A stretch of DNA of 64,000 bases, taken from contig CAZAJG010000017.1 of assembly GCA_964485405.1 (NCBI GenBank), forward strand, positions 1 to 64,000, in the 5' to 3' direction. Shown piece by piece: positions 1 through 8,685 of this stretch (its first letter is position 1; every line of letters starts with the position of its first letter). This DNA comes from CAKZNE01 sp964485405 (GTDB lineage: Bacteria > Bacteroidota > Bacteroidia > Flavobacteriales > Schleiferiaceae). Under the pieces are notes generated by a model. That model saw only the letters and a program-made list of their open reading frames with translations. It did not search any database and was not told the origin of the DNA. The translations under genes and the position numbers were made by a program.

Positions 1-956
1 GCTTTAAACTTATAAGAGATAGCCCATCTCGGAGATTTAGCTGTAAATCCAAGCTTATTCTGTTGAGCGTAATCATTCACTTTAATCACTACACCATCAA
101 TTTCAAAGGGTAAATCGTGACGGTTTGTATCCCAATAGTTTATAAACTCTAGTATTTCATCTACCGTTTTTACTTTTTGAATGTACTTTTTCTGCTCATA
201 GGGAACTTTAAAACCCCAGTCTTTAACCTTTGAGATGCTATCAAAATGATTATCTGAAATATCCGATTCAGAATAAACATAGTATAAGAAACAATCTAGC
301 GGACGACTAGCTACTATTGAACTGTCTTGCATTTTAAGTGTACCGCTTGCTGTGTTTCTAGGATTAGCAAAAGTTTCTAAACCCTGTGCAGCTCTATCTT
401 CATTCAACTTTTTAAAACCGTCTAAGAGCATAAATATCTCTCCTCTAATCTCAAATTCTTCCGGATAGTCTGTTCCCTTCAATTTCATTGGAATAGAAGA
501 AATCGTTTTCACATTTGCAGTGATATTATCTCCTTTACTCCCGTCTCCACGAGTTACGGCTTTATCAAGTTTACCATTCTTGTAGCTTATTCCTATTGCT
601 GCACCATCATATTTCAATTCACATACAAACTCAATATCTGTTTCTATGGTTTTAGAAATTCGTTTAATAAAATCCTCTAGCTCTTCTTTGGAATAAGTAT
701 TAGCCAAAGAAAGCATAGGGTATTTATGCACAACCGTTTCAAACTTCTTGGTTACCTCTCCACCTACACGCTTGGTTGGCGAATGTGGATCATTAAACTC
801 TGGGTATTGATCTTCCAGTTTTTGTAGTTCAACCAAAAGTTGATCAAATTCGAAATCGGAAATAATGGGCTGATCTTCTACATAGTAACGAAAGTTATGT
901 GCAGACAGCTCTTCTCGTAGAGCCAGTATTCTGGTTTTGGATTGTTCTTTAGTCAT
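1..956 (-). CDS. ligA: NAD-dependent DNA ligase LigA (5' part, runs off the window)
   Basis: The N-terminal roughly 318 residues of NAD+-dependent DNA ligase, which seals nicks during replication and repair. Translation of the minus strand from the ATG at 956 gives a continuous frame to base 1. It holds the adenylation-domain signature CELKYDGA, whose KYDG lysine is the AMP acceptor, followed by a region matching the rest of the nucleotidyltransferase domain (GEIFM, FANPRNTASG, DGVVIK). The OB-fold, zinc finger, HhH and BRCT parts must lie beyond the left edge. A well-formed Bacteroidota promoter (TTG, 20 nt, TACCTTTG) sits just upstream. Divergent from kdsB. Confidence 0.95.
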   Translation of the reverse strand, partial: MTKEQSKTRILALREELSAHNFRYYVEDQPIISDFEFDQLLVELQKLEDQYPEFNDPHSPTKRVGGEVTKKFETVVHKYPMLSLANTYSKEELEDFIKRISKTIETDIEFVCELKYDGAAIGISYKNGKLDKAVTRGDGSKGDNITANVKTISSIPMKLKGTDYPEEFEIRGEIFMLLDGFKKLNEDRAAQGLETFANPRNTASGTLKMQDSSIVASRPLDCFLYYVYSESDISDNHFDSISKVKDWGFKVPYEQKKYIQKVKTVDEILEFINYWDTNRHDLPFEIDGVVIKVNDYAQQNKLGFTAKSPRWAISYKFK

Positions 957-973
957 GTATTTAAAACTGCGGG

Positions 974-1004
974 CAAAGGTAAAAATGCAAACTTGTGCGA
1001 GCAA
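974..1004 (-). promoter_or_regulatory. Predicted Bacteroidota-type promoter of ligA
   Basis: Read on the minus strand: TTG (1002-1004), 20 nt spacer, TACCTTTG (974-981). This matches the Bacteroidota primary sigma consensus TTG-N17-20-TAnnTTTG exactly. The -7 box ends 17 nt before the ligA ATG at 956, so the leader would be very short. Prediction from motif only. Confidence 0.6.
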
Positions 1005-1098
1005 TTTAACCAGATGTTATTAAACTTCAATAAACCCCGCTTAGATTGTTTAGTGCCTCTGCTCTTTTTTCTATTTTCACAACTTCTAATATGCTCTA

Positions 1099-1842
1099 AT
1101 GAAAATACTAGGAATTATACCCGCTCGATATGCATCCACTCGGTTAGAAGGTAAACCTCTAAAGGATATTGAGGGTAAAACCATGATAAGAAGAGTGTAT
1201 GAACAAGCACAAAAAGCGTTAGAGAATGTGGTTGTAGCTACAGATGATGATCGGATATTTAAAGAAGTGCAATCTTTTGGTGGTGAGGTGATTATGACAA
1301 GCTCTAATCATAGCACTGGTACTAATAGATGCCTAGAAGCTTTAGAAAAGTATACACTCAAAAATGTAGATGTAGTCATTAACATTCAAGGAGATGAACC
1401 TTTACTAGACCCGATTCAAATCCAAAATATAGCGGCCTGTTTTGAGGATAAAAGTGTTCAGCTCGCCTCACTTGCAATGCCCGTAAATCCAGCAGAGAAG
1501 TTAATTGAAAATCAAGGTTGTTTTGTAATCATGGATAAAAATATGAACGCCTTATATTTCAGTAGATCTGTTATTCCGTTTTTAAGAGATTTGCCCAAGG
1601 ACGAATGGGCTCAACACCATACCTACTATAAGCACTTGGGTATGTATGCATATACTCCGGAGGCACTTAAAACCTTTGCTTCCTTAGAGCAAACCAGTTT
1701 AGAAATGGCCGAATCTCTAGAGCAAAACAGGTGGTTGCAAAACGGTTATAAATTAAGAATGGGCATCACAGAAATCAATACTCTTGCAGTAGATACAGCT
1801 GAGGATCTAGAAAAAGTTCGATCGATAGTTCGGGCTTTATGA
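1099..1842 (+). CDS. kdsB: 3-deoxy-manno-octulosonate cytidylyltransferase (CMP-KDO synthetase)
   Basis: Activates KDO with CTP to give CMP-KDO for the inner core of lipopolysaccharide; cytoplasmic. The 247-residue protein has the family N-terminus IIPARYASTRLEGKPL (nucleotide-binding loop), the NIQGDEPL motif that coordinates CTP and metal, and the C-terminal VDTAEDLE signature; length is normal for KdsB. It overlaps the next gene by 4 nt (ATGA), which suggests translational coupling. It implies that the cell makes KDO-containing LPS. No perfect promoter box is visible in the 142 nt separating it from ligA. Confidence 0.96.
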   Translation: MKILGIIPARYASTRLEGKPLKDIEGKTMIRRVYEQAQKALENVVVATDDDRIFKEVQSFGGEVIMTSSNHSTGTNRCLEALEKYTLKNVDVVINIQGDEPLLDPIQIQNIAACFEDKSVQLASLAMPVNPAEKLIENQGCFVIMDKNMNALYFSRSVIPFLRDLPKDEWAQHHTYYKHLGMYAYTPEALKTFASLEQTSLEMAESLEQNRWLQNGYKLRMGITEINTLAVDTAEDLEKVRSIVRAL

Positions 1843-2603
1843 CAAAAAATGAACTCAAATCCTTCTTAGATGAAAAGTACATCCAATATCATTCATCTGA
1901 ATTTATTGGTTCTGATCCGATTCAAATTCCACATCAGTTTAATACGAAACAGGATATTGAAATAAGTGGTTTTTTAACGGCTACTATTTCTTGGGGACAG
2001 CGTGTTAGCATTATTAAAAATGCTTCGCGATTGATGGAATTAATGGATCAAGCTCCTTATCAATTTATCATGGAACATGAAGATAAAGACCTTAAAAGGT
2101 TCGAGAATTTTGTACATCGCACTTTTAACTCAGACGACTTATTGGTCTTTATCGCCTCCTTAAAAAACATCTATAAAAATCACGATGGGCTAGAGAGTTT
2201 ATTTACCCCTGGCCCTCATGTGAGTAATTTAAGAGAAAGCATCGTTAACTTTAGGCAAGTTTTTTTTGAAATAGAACACTTATCAAGAACAGAAAAACAT
2301 GTGTCGAATCCAGAATCAAACTCAGCCTGTAAAAGAATTCATATGTTTTTGAGATGGATGGTAAGAACGCCTAGTGCAGGCGTAGATTTCGGGATTTGGA
2401 AATCCATTTCGCCTGCTCTTCTTTCATGTCCTTTGGATGTGCATTCTGGCAATGTAGCAAGAAAGCTTGGGCTTTTATCTCGAAAACAAAACGACTGGAA
2501 AGCCGTGGATGAATTGGATCAATCGTTACGTAAAATGGATGCAAAAGATCCCGTAAAATATGATTTCGCCCTGTTTGGTTTGGGCGTATTTGAAAATTTT
2601 TAA
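1839..2603 (+). CDS. TIGR02757 (DUF2400) family protein
   Basis: A 254-residue cytoplasmic protein of the TIGR02757/DUF2400 family, which is widespread in Bacteroidota and has no established biochemical function. Family-like features are the N-terminal SDPIQIPHQF region, the SGFLTATISWGQR segment, the RWMVR motif near residue 170 and the late LDVHSGNVARKLGLL stretch with DPVKYDFALFGLG at the C-terminus. The last portion recalls an HhH/endonuclease III-like fold, but that is only a resemblance. It starts inside the kdsB stop codon, so the two are very likely co-transcribed. Confidence 0.85.
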   Translation: MTKNELKSFLDEKYIQYHSSEFIGSDPIQIPHQFNTKQDIEISGFLTATISWGQRVSIIKNASRLMELMDQAPYQFIMEHEDKDLKRFENFVHRTFNSDDLLVFIASLKNIYKNHDGLESLFTPGPHVSNLRESIVNFRQVFFEIEHLSRTEKHVSNPESNSACKRIHMFLRWMVRTPSAGVDFGIWKSISPALLSCPLDVHSGNVARKLGLLSRKQNDWKAVDELDQSLRKMDAKDPVKYDFALFGLGVFENF

Positions 2604-2630
2604 AGAACTTCAACTTTCAATCCTAGTCCA

Positions 2631-3230
2631 ATGAATGAAATTCGAAAAAAGTGGTGGGTATTTAGCATACAGGGTTTGTTTCTGTTAACCCTTGGTACGC
2701 TTGTGTTATTTTCTATGGGACCTGATTTACCGGAACTTATAGAGCTATTGGGAGTTAGTTTACTCCTCTTCGGATTCATTATCCTTTTAGTAAGCTGGCT
2801 TAAAAGAAAGCAGGGACGATTTATTTGGAACTATGTTTTAGGTGTTTTACAAGCTCTTATAGGTCTCTCCATTCTAATATATTCGGATCAAACGGTTCAT
2901 ATATTTGGATATACTATTGGGATTTGGGCTGGACTAATAAGCATTTGGCAAATTTATCTAGCGCTCCGAGATAAAAGCAAGCGTTGGCTGTACATCATTA
3001 ATGCTTCAGTATCCGCACTCTGTACTATTCTCATTTTTATAAATCCTTTTGAAGATGATAGATCTGCTCAAATTATTGGTTTTTACAGTATTCTTTTAGG
3101 AGGTTTTATAATTTATTTTTCCATTCGTTTTAAGAGAGCTGCCGTTTATACTATTGTTGATTCTCAAAACAAGGAGCCTATGTCTTCGGAAAATCAAGAA
3201 GCTACGGAACGTAACTCACCCGAAGAGTAA
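2631..3230 (+). CDS. HdeD/DUF308-like integral membrane protein
   Basis: A 199-residue inner membrane protein with about six predicted transmembrane segments, arranged as repeated hairpins (residues roughly 10-30, 35-57, 65-82, 87-110, 120-137, 145-162). The pattern and length resemble the DUF308/HdeD acid-resistance membrane protein family, but residue-level signatures are weak, so the family call is an inference. The C-terminal 35 residues are hydrophilic and acidic. It follows the TIGR02757 gene after 27 nt and probably belongs to the kdsB operon. Its 3' end overlaps the convergent SDR gene by 37 nt. Confidence 0.6.
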   Translation: MNEIRKKWWVFSIQGLFLLTLGTLVLFSMGPDLPELIELLGVSLLLFGFIILLVSWLKRKQGRFIWNYVLGVLQALIGLSILIYSDQTVHIFGYTIGIWAGLISIWQIYLALRDKSKRWLYIINASVSALCTILIFINPFEDDRSAQIIGFYSILLGGFIIYFSIRFKRAAVYTIVDSQNKEPMSSENQEATERNSPEE

Positions 3231-3841
3231 GTTATTTGTTTATGAGGTGTATGACACAGCTTTATCATCGCCTTTGCAATTAAACTGGCTTGTATTCCTT
3301 TATATCCTTCAGGAATTAGGAAATTGAAAATTCGGATGAGAAATATACCTATAGACTCTCCCATTCTCTTCTCTTTTCTATCGCCAAGAATAAAGGAGGG
3401 GCTTACAATTACCAAGTTTGGTATGGGTAACTTTTTCAGCTCCTCTTCCATCAGCCCTTTTATCTTGGAATAAAAAATTTTGCTTTCCGCATTGGCTCCA
3501 ACGGAACTAATTACTACAAAACTCTTCATTTTATGAGCCAGCCCTGCTTTTGCCGCATTTACCGGAATACCAAAATCAATATTTTTATACGTATTTAAAT
3601 CAGGAGTTTTAGCTCGTGTTGTGCCTATGCAGCAATACATATCGTCAACGGCAGGAATGTTCAACCAAAAATCATCTGTTAAAAGATCTCCTGTTACTTC
3701 TTGTAATTTAGAATGAGATATGTTTAAACTAGATCGAGAAAGGCTGTAGATTTTATCGTAGTGTTTATCAAGCAGTAACTCCTGAAGCAAATGACTCCCT
3801 ACTAAACCTGACGCACCGATAATAGCTGCACTTTTATCCAT
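3194..3841 (-). CDS. NAD(P)-binding atypical SDR family protein (HTATIP2/TIP30-like)
   Basis: A 215-residue Rossmann-fold protein. The N-terminus carries the dinucleotide-binding loop GASGLVGSHL and strands typical of atypical short-chain dehydrogenases; CCIGTTRAK around residue 70, the VVISSVGAN strand and the YSKIKGLMEEEL segment (Tyr and Lys in the YxxxK position) match the TIP30/oxidoreductase group. Substrate unknown. The start codon overlaps the preceding gene's stop by 8 nt, so it is the last gene of a three-gene minus-strand operon with the rhomboid protease. Its 3' end runs 37 nt into the convergent membrane protein gene. Confidence 0.8.
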   Translation of the reverse strand: MDKSAAIIGASGLVGSHLLQELLLDKHYDKIYSLSRSSLNISHSKLQEVTGDLLTDDFWLNIPAVDDMYCCIGTTRAKTPDLNTYKNIDFGIPVNAAKAGLAHKMKSFVVISSVGANAESKIFYSKIKGLMEEELKKLPIPNLVIVSPSFILGDRKEKRMGESIGIFLIRIFNFLIPEGYKGIQASLIAKAMIKLCHTPHKQITYSSGELRSVAS

Positions 3842-4328
3842 CTTTTAAATTATGATCCAGATCAATCACTTCAAAAAAATAGCCATCCGCTTTACTGTAG
3901 GTTTTTCTGGAAAGCCATCGAACTAAAAAACCAGCACTCACCGTTGAAACTCCGAATATGATTTGCCCTTCACGTAATAAAGGCGCATCTCCATTTATGG
4001 TTCTATTGAAAAGAGCAATACCCGTAAACATAGTACCTCCCACCCATAAGGCTGTACCTCCAAAACGTACTAATGGGTTATACAATCGAATGGCTTCTAT
4101 GTTGGAAAAATAGAACTTTCGATCATTTATTGTAATTGTATTGGTGTTAATATTCTTTAAAAGCCCTTCAATCCATATGTCTTGTTCGGCTATTTTAATT
4201 TTCACTTTCGCATTCTCAGCCAATCGTTCAGCAGGCAATTCACCTTTACGCTTAATGTATAGATACTGTTGCCCAGATAAGCTAATACTGGCAAAAACCA
4301 AAAGCAAAATTACACTAGCTACTTTCAT
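3834..4328 (-). CDS. Hypothetical exported membrane-associated protein
   Basis: Not recognised as a named family. The chosen ATG at 4328 gives 164 residues with a clean signal peptide (MKVASVILLLVFASISLSGQ). An in-frame ATG at 4448 exists but would put a charged 40-residue extension before the signal peptide and overlap the rhomboid gene, so it is rejected. After the signal comes a small beta-rich region (residues about 25-85) and then two hydrophobic segments (about 92-108 and 122-140). It overlaps the rhomboid stop by 14 nt and the SDR start by 8 nt, so it is part of that operon. Confidence 0.6.
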   Translation of the reverse strand: MKVASVILLLVFASISLSGQQYLYIKRKGELPAERLAENAKVKIKIAEQDIWIEGLLKNINTNTITINDRKFYFSNIEAIRLYNPLVRFGGTALWVGGTMFTGIALFNRTINGDAPLLREGQIIFGVSTVSAGFLVRWLSRKTYSKADGYFFEVIDLDHNLKDG

Positions 4329-5067
4329 TATTTTCTTTGTCCTCCTTAGGTTTATAATAATACTCAATAGAATGTTCTCCTGAATATTGCTTCCAAGCAT
4401 CTCCAATAATGTCATTTTCATCTTCCTCCTCCACACTCTCTTCCTCATAGTCCCAACTGTATTTACGTTGTGCAGGGCCTACACCTCTATATCTCCAAGC
4501 TAAGATGAAACCAGCAATGCCACCAGTAAGGTGAGCCTCCCAACTTACACCTTCATCGTGAGGAATAACTCCCCAAACTAAGCTCCCATAGAGAAAAGCG
4601 ACTAGCAACGATAACGCTAACAAATTGGTATTCCTCTTTAAAACACCACTTAAAAAGATAAAAGCTGCTAAAGCGTATATTAAACCAGATGCTCCAATAT
4701 GATAACTTTCACGCGCAATTATCCAAGTGAGTAAACCACTACCTAGCCAAGACATAATAACAATTCTATAAGCCAGTTTAGGGTAGAAGTAAAATAGTGC
4801 CGATCCCAATACTATGATTGGAAGTGAATTACTTCCTAGATGAGATAAACTACCATGAATTATAGGGGATAGTATAACTCCAATAAGTCCTTTTAAGTGC
4901 CTTGGGTATATACCTAAATGAAAGATTTCCCAATCGTAACGATAATCCAGCCAAAAAACCGTCCAAAGAAAAATAACGAATAGAAACGGAGTGACGTAAA
5001 AACCATCTCCTTTTTCAGGTGCATATGCAAAATCACTGCTGTTGTCTCTTCTACTTAACCAACTCAT
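4315..5067 (-). CDS. Rhomboid family intramembrane serine protease
   Basis: Inner membrane protease expected to cleave transmembrane substrates within the bilayer. From the ATG at 5067 the protein is 250 residues with about six membrane segments. The catalytic serine is in HIGASG (Ser127) and the catalytic histidine in WEAHLTGG (His179). The rhomboid HxxxxHxxxN motif is at His71, His76 and Asn80. The 50-residue C-terminal tail is very acidic and cytosolic-looking. A TTG at 5100 could extend it by 11 residues, but this would run into the regulatory palindromes. First gene of the operon with an exported protein and an SDR; divergent from rarA. Confidence 0.9.
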   Translation of the reverse strand: MSWLSRRDNSSDFAYAPEKGDGFYVTPFLFVIFLWTVFWLDYRYDWEIFHLGIYPRHLKGLIGVILSPIIHGSLSHLGSNSLPIIVLGSALFYFYPKLAYRIVIMSWLGSGLLTWIIARESYHIGASGLIYALAAFIFLSGVLKRNTNLLALSLLVAFLYGSLVWGVIPHDEGVSWEAHLTGGIAGFILAWRYRGVGPAQRKYSWDYEEESVEEEDENDIIGDAWKQYSGEHSIEYYYKPKEDKENNESS

Positions 5068-5076
5068 ATAGGAAGC

Positions 5077-5108
5077 TAAAAGTACTACTTTTACGGTCAA
5101 ATATTTGA
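5077..5108. promoter_or_regulatory. Divergent promoter/operator region between rhomboid gene and rarA
   Basis: The 44 nt between the two start codons hold two perfect inverted repeats: TAAAAGTA-c-TACTTTTA (5077-5093) and TCAAATATTTGA (5097-5108). The TACTTTTA half-sites are one base off the TAnnTTTG -7 box and occur on both strands, so the region may act as a compact bidirectional promoter. Function is inferred. Confidence 0.4.
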
Positions 5109-5111
5109 TCT

Positions 5112-6383
5112 ATGAGCGCTCCATTAGCAGAAAGACTAAGACCCCAGAATTTTGACGAATTTATTGGTCAGGAAGACTTAGTGGGTGTCAATGGTTCTCT
5201 CCGTAAATTGTTGGAAAAAAAGATAGTTCCTTCCATGATATTTTGGGGACCTCCAGGAGTTGGTAAAACAACTTTGGCCGGTCTTATATCTAAAATCTCA
5301 GACCGACCTTTCTTTACCTTAAGCGCCATTAACTCTGGTGTAAAGGAGGTTAGAGAGGTTATTCAAAAGGCAGAAAAACAAGGTTTATTCGCTCAGGGAA
5401 AAACACCGATTCTATTTATTGACGAGATTCATCGCTTTAGCAAATCACAACAAGATAGCCTATTGGGTGCTGTAGAAAAGGGTGTGGTTACTTTAATTGG
5501 AGCTACAACTGAAAATCCAAGTTTTGAAGTGATTTCTGCATTACTATCTAGGTCTCAAGTATATGTTCTTAAGGCTCTTGAAAAAAGGCATCTTGAAGGA
5601 ATGTTGAATCGCGCTTTGATTGAAGACACTTGGTTGAAGGAAAAGCAGCTGAAGATTAAAGAGAATGAAGCACTGGTTCGTCATTCTAGCGGTGATGCAA
5701 GAAAACTGTTAAATACTTTAGAATTAATTGCAGGTAATGTAGAAGATAAAGCCACCATAACAAATGAATTGGTGGAAACGCTTTTGAAAAATAGATCCTC
5801 TCAATATGATAAGAACGGTGAACAGCATTACGATATCGTTTCGGCCTTTATAAAGTCCATACGAGGCAGTGACCCAAATGCGGGTTTATACTGGTTAGCC
5901 AGAATGATTGAGGGAGGAGAAGATCCTGGTTTTATAGCTAGACGGCTACTTATACTGGCTTCAGAAGATGTGGGCAATGCAAACCCTAACGCTTTGCTAT
6001 TAGCCAATACCACCTTTGATGCAGTAAAAAAAATTGGCTGGCCTGAAAGCAGAATTATACTCGCGCAATGTGTAGTTTTCTTAGCTACTTCTCCTAAAAG
6101 TAATGCGTCTTATGAAGGCATTGCAAAAGCCCAAGCCGCAGTAAAGCAAAGTGGCGATTTAGGTGTTCCGCTTTCTATCCGGAACGCTCCAACGGCATTG
6201 ATGAAAGAATTAGGATATGGCAATGAATATAAATATGCTCATTCCTACGAAGGTAATTTTGCCAATCACGAATTTTTACCAGAGGAGATTAAAGGAAGTA
6301 AGTTTTACGACCCAGGAAACAATGAGAGAGAAAAAAAGGCCAGGCAGTTTTTAAAACTACGCTGGCCTAAATATGGTTATTAA
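5112..6383 (+). CDS. rarA: Replication-associated recombination protein A (RarA/MgsA/WRNIP1-type AAA+ ATPase)
   Basis: AAA+ clamp-loader-related ATPase that acts at stalled replication forks. The 423-residue length is standard. Walker A is GPPGVGKTT (residues 46-54), Walker B is LFIDEIHRF with Asp104 and Glu105, sensor 1 lies in GATTENPSFE and the arginine finger region in ALLSRSQVY. The C-terminal tetramerisation domain is recognisable from ASEDVGNANP and from YGNEYKYAHSYEGNFANHEFLPEE. The gene stands alone and diverges from the rhomboid operon; its 3' end faces a convergent lipoprotein gene 14 nt away. Confidence 0.96.
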   Translation: MSAPLAERLRPQNFDEFIGQEDLVGVNGSLRKLLEKKIVPSMIFWGPPGVGKTTLAGLISKISDRPFFTLSAINSGVKEVREVIQKAEKQGLFAQGKTPILFIDEIHRFSKSQQDSLLGAVEKGVVTLIGATTENPSFEVISALLSRSQVYVLKALEKRHLEGMLNRALIEDTWLKEKQLKIKENEALVRHSSGDARKLLNTLELIAGNVEDKATITNELVETLLKNRSSQYDKNGEQHYDIVSAFIKSIRGSDPNAGLYWLARMIEGGEDPGFIARRLLILASEDVGNANPNALLLANTTFDAVKKIGWPESRIILAQCVVFLATSPKSNASYEGIAKAQAAVKQSGDLGVPLSIRNAPTALMKELGYGNEYKYAHSYEGNFANHEFLPEEIKGSKFYDPGNNEREKKARQFLKLRWPKYGY

Positions 6384-6397
6384 TTAGTCTTTACGGA

Positions 6398-7243
6398 TTA
6401 AAATCCGTTAAAGATTTGTGGCAATGTAAGTGAACCACCGTTTGAATTAGATACGGTAACAATTACTTGATTGTTACAACCATCAGCATTAGGTCCATCT
6501 CCACCAACAAAATTAGCTAATACACTAGGGAAAGTAATTGTGCTATCTCCAGTTAGGCTAAGGTCCGCTACACCTTCTAAAATAGTGTACTGGCAAGAAC
6601 GATCAAATTTTAGAGGGCTGGTAAAATTCGCTGTAAGTGCGTTACCTGTACCTGACTCAGATCCGCTAGAGTTTCCAGAAATATCAAACTTATCGTCTGT
6701 ATTATCCTTTAGCGTGTTGAATCCAGAAACCCACTGTAGATCTTTTGTTCCGTTGTAAGTAAACTCACTGTTGTAATCTAAGTTAGTGATAATCATTTCA
6801 AAATTTTCACTACCTAAGTTCTCAACGCTAATGGTTCCTCCGATGTTTTTGTCATCCAAAGAATAGTTAGTAAAAGAAGTAGTAACCATACCTCCAGTAG
6901 CAAGGTAATCACCTGTTTCAGTAGCTACAATTTGTCCTTTTCTGGTCAAACCATCACTCCCAACAACTCCGGTTCCATAATCAATAGTATACGTATCCGC
7001 AGCTCTACTTACCATAGCTCCTAAAACCATACTGGTGTCTCCATCATCTATAGAGTCCTTAAGGCTAAAGTCAACGATAGTGTACAGATTAGAAGCAACA
7101 GCTTCTGCGTCTAAAAAGTAGTTAGCTAATCTTTGTTCTGTTTCTGCTGTTGTAGCAACACCGTCACCATCTTCATCGCAAGCGGTAAAGGCTACCATCA
7201 GTAATCCAACTACTGGTAAAAATTTTAAGATAGACTTCTTCAT
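6398..7243 (-). CDS. Predicted outer membrane lipoprotein, unknown function
   Basis: I do not recognise the family. The 281-residue product begins with a signal peptide and a lipobox ending at Cys22 (LLMVAFTAC), followed directly by DEDGDG, an acidic calcium-loop-like stretch that in Bacteroidota also fits a lipoprotein export signal. The rest is rich in Thr, Ser, Asn and Gly with alternating hydrophobic residues, as expected of a beta-sandwich surface or periplasmic protein. It has only two cysteines late in the chain, which could form a disulfide. It is 42 nt downstream of the DUF5723 barrel gene on the same strand and may share its transcript. Confidence 0.65.
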   Translation of the reverse strand: MKKSILKFLPVVGLLMVAFTACDEDGDGVATTAETEQRLANYFLDAEAVASNLYTIVDFSLKDSIDDGDTSMVLGAMVSRAADTYTIDYGTGVVGSDGLTRKGQIVATETGDYLATGGMVTTSFTNYSLDDKNIGGTISVENLGSENFEMIITNLDYNSEFTYNGTKDLQWVSGFNTLKDNTDDKFDISGNSSGSESGTGNALTANFTSPLKFDRSCQYTILEGVADLSLTGDSTITFPSVLANFVGGDGPNADGCNNQVIVTVSNSNGGSLTLPQIFNGF

Positions 7244-7284
7244 ATTGATTTAAATTAAAAATTCAGGTTTGTTTATTGTTCGTA

Positions 7285-8685
7285 TTAATTATTCTCTTCT
7301 TGTGTTTCTTCGGCTTCATCTTCTACCGGAGCTTCTACTGGGCTTTCGATTTTCTCCGTTTTGTTTTTGTCCTTTCTTCCGTAAAAAGTAAGGTTTAACC
7401 CAACTCTAATATTGGCTGTTTGTAAATTTTCATACATAATAGCACCCAATACATTATCGGAAATCAAATAGAGCTGTACTGGTCCTAGTTTAAAATCAAC
7501 ACCAGCTCCTACATTATTTGTAGTACCATTTATTACTGAGTAGGATGCGATAAACTGCATTCCTCTAAACCATTTCCCTTGGTAGTTGACGCTGTAATCA
7601 GAGTATAACTCACCATTCCAGGTTCTTCCATGGTAAAGTACACCTAAAGCATGCTTTTCATTTAGATGATAATTTGCTCCAACAAAAAATCTAGGATTTA
7701 ATGATCGAGAGTATGCACCACCTGGTACTGTATCAAATTCAAAGGCAGCAATTAGACTATCTGCAGCATCGTTTGCCACATCGCTAAAGTCGTCCTCGCT
7801 AAAATCTAACTCAATACCCTCAAAATCGTACTCTCCATTACTCACATAATCCTCATTTCCGTCAGACCAATTAATAGAACCTAAGTCTAAAACGCTACCG
7901 CTAAAAGACCAACGCTTATTTAACTTATAATCAAATCCAAAGTCAAATGCAAAACCCGTGTTGTCAGGTAAAGCTAAACTTACAGGATTGTCAAAGGCTC
8001 CATCTGCAGTTAAGTTGGCTAGTCCAGATGAACGGATTAGCGTATTTGTTCTAATTTTTAAAACATATGGATCTGTTGCATCAACACCTACATTAATGCG
8101 ATCAATAAAGCTGTTTTGTTGACCAAATATGTACTTAACTCTAGTACCTAAAGTAAGCTTATCGTTTAACAGTTTATGTTGATACCCAACGTAAAAATTT
8201 GTTCTTACAGTAGACTCCAGCTCAAAATCGTTAAGCGTGAATCCTGTTATAGCATCGCCCGGTTGCCAGCTGATAAATTTTAAAACTTCCGCTGGGTAAG
8301 TCATATGAAAATCAACTTGCTGGTTTGCTCCTAGAGTTACAAAACCCTTACCTACTTTAAAACCTATACCTAATAATTCTATACTTTGATTAATGGCTAG
8401 GTGACTGTCATCATCTAAAGCATCTGCAAGGGCTGCTAGTTCATCGTTAATATCTGTGTCTGTAGCTATAATATCGATTAAGGCAAAACCGCTATTATGT
8501 AAATGAAAATGAACACCACTTAAAGCCGGTAAACCCACCCAAACCTTTGTTTGTTGGGGTTGAGCAGGGTTAACATGTAAAGATTGAGGTATAGCGTTGA
8601 AATTATACAACGTAAGGTCTGATTGAGCGAATAAACCACTCGAAAAGCTCACCATTAGGAAAGCTATAAATAGTTTAGTCTTCAT
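7285..8685 (-). CDS. DUF5723-type outer membrane beta-barrel protein
   Basis: A 466-residue outer membrane protein with signal peptide (cleavage after about residue 20, GLFAQS). After it comes the DUF5723-like start (TLYNFNAIPQSLHVNPA), then repeated amphipathic beta strands of the FVTLGANQQVDFHMTYP and LTLGTRVKYIFGQ type. This is typical of Bacteroidota PorV/FadL-like barrels. The C-terminal 25 residues are strongly acidic (EAPVEDEAEETQEE), unusual for a barrel end. The gene start overlaps the upstream lipoprotein's stop by 11 nt. The lipoprotein plus barrel pair is mirrored by a divergent paralogous pair at 10543-13871. Function unknown. Confidence 0.75.
   Translation of the reverse strand: MKTKLFIAFLMVSFSSGLFAQSDLTLYNFNAIPQSLHVNPAQPQQTKVWVGLPALSGVHFHLHNSGFALIDIIATDTDINDELAALADALDDDSHLAINQSIELLGIGFKVGKGFVTLGANQQVDFHMTYPAEVLKFISWQPGDAITGFTLNDFELESTVRTNFYVGYQHKLLNDKLTLGTRVKYIFGQQNSFIDRINVGVDATDPYVLKIRTNTLIRSSGLANLTADGAFDNPVSLALPDNTGFAFDFGFDYKLNKRWSFSGSVLDLGSINWSDGNEDYVSNGEYDFEGIELDFSEDDFSDVANDAADSLIAAFEFDTVPGGAYSRSLNPRFFVGANYHLNEKHALGVLYHGRTWNGELYSDYSVNYQGKWFRGMQFIASYSVINGTTNNVGAGVDFKLGPVQLYLISDNVLGAIMYENLQTANIRVGLNLTFYGRKDKNKTEKIESPVEAPVEDEAEETQEENN

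Noticed and set aside
942..1154. Small plus-strand reading frame before kdsB
   Set aside because: It overlaps the ligA start and the kdsB N-terminus, has no domain, and the two real genes with their promoter explain the region.
6393..6408. Hairpin ACGGAT-taaa-ATCCGT between rarA and the lipoprotein
   Set aside because: Only 6 bp and without a T-run; it contains the lipoprotein stop codon, so terminator function is doubtful.
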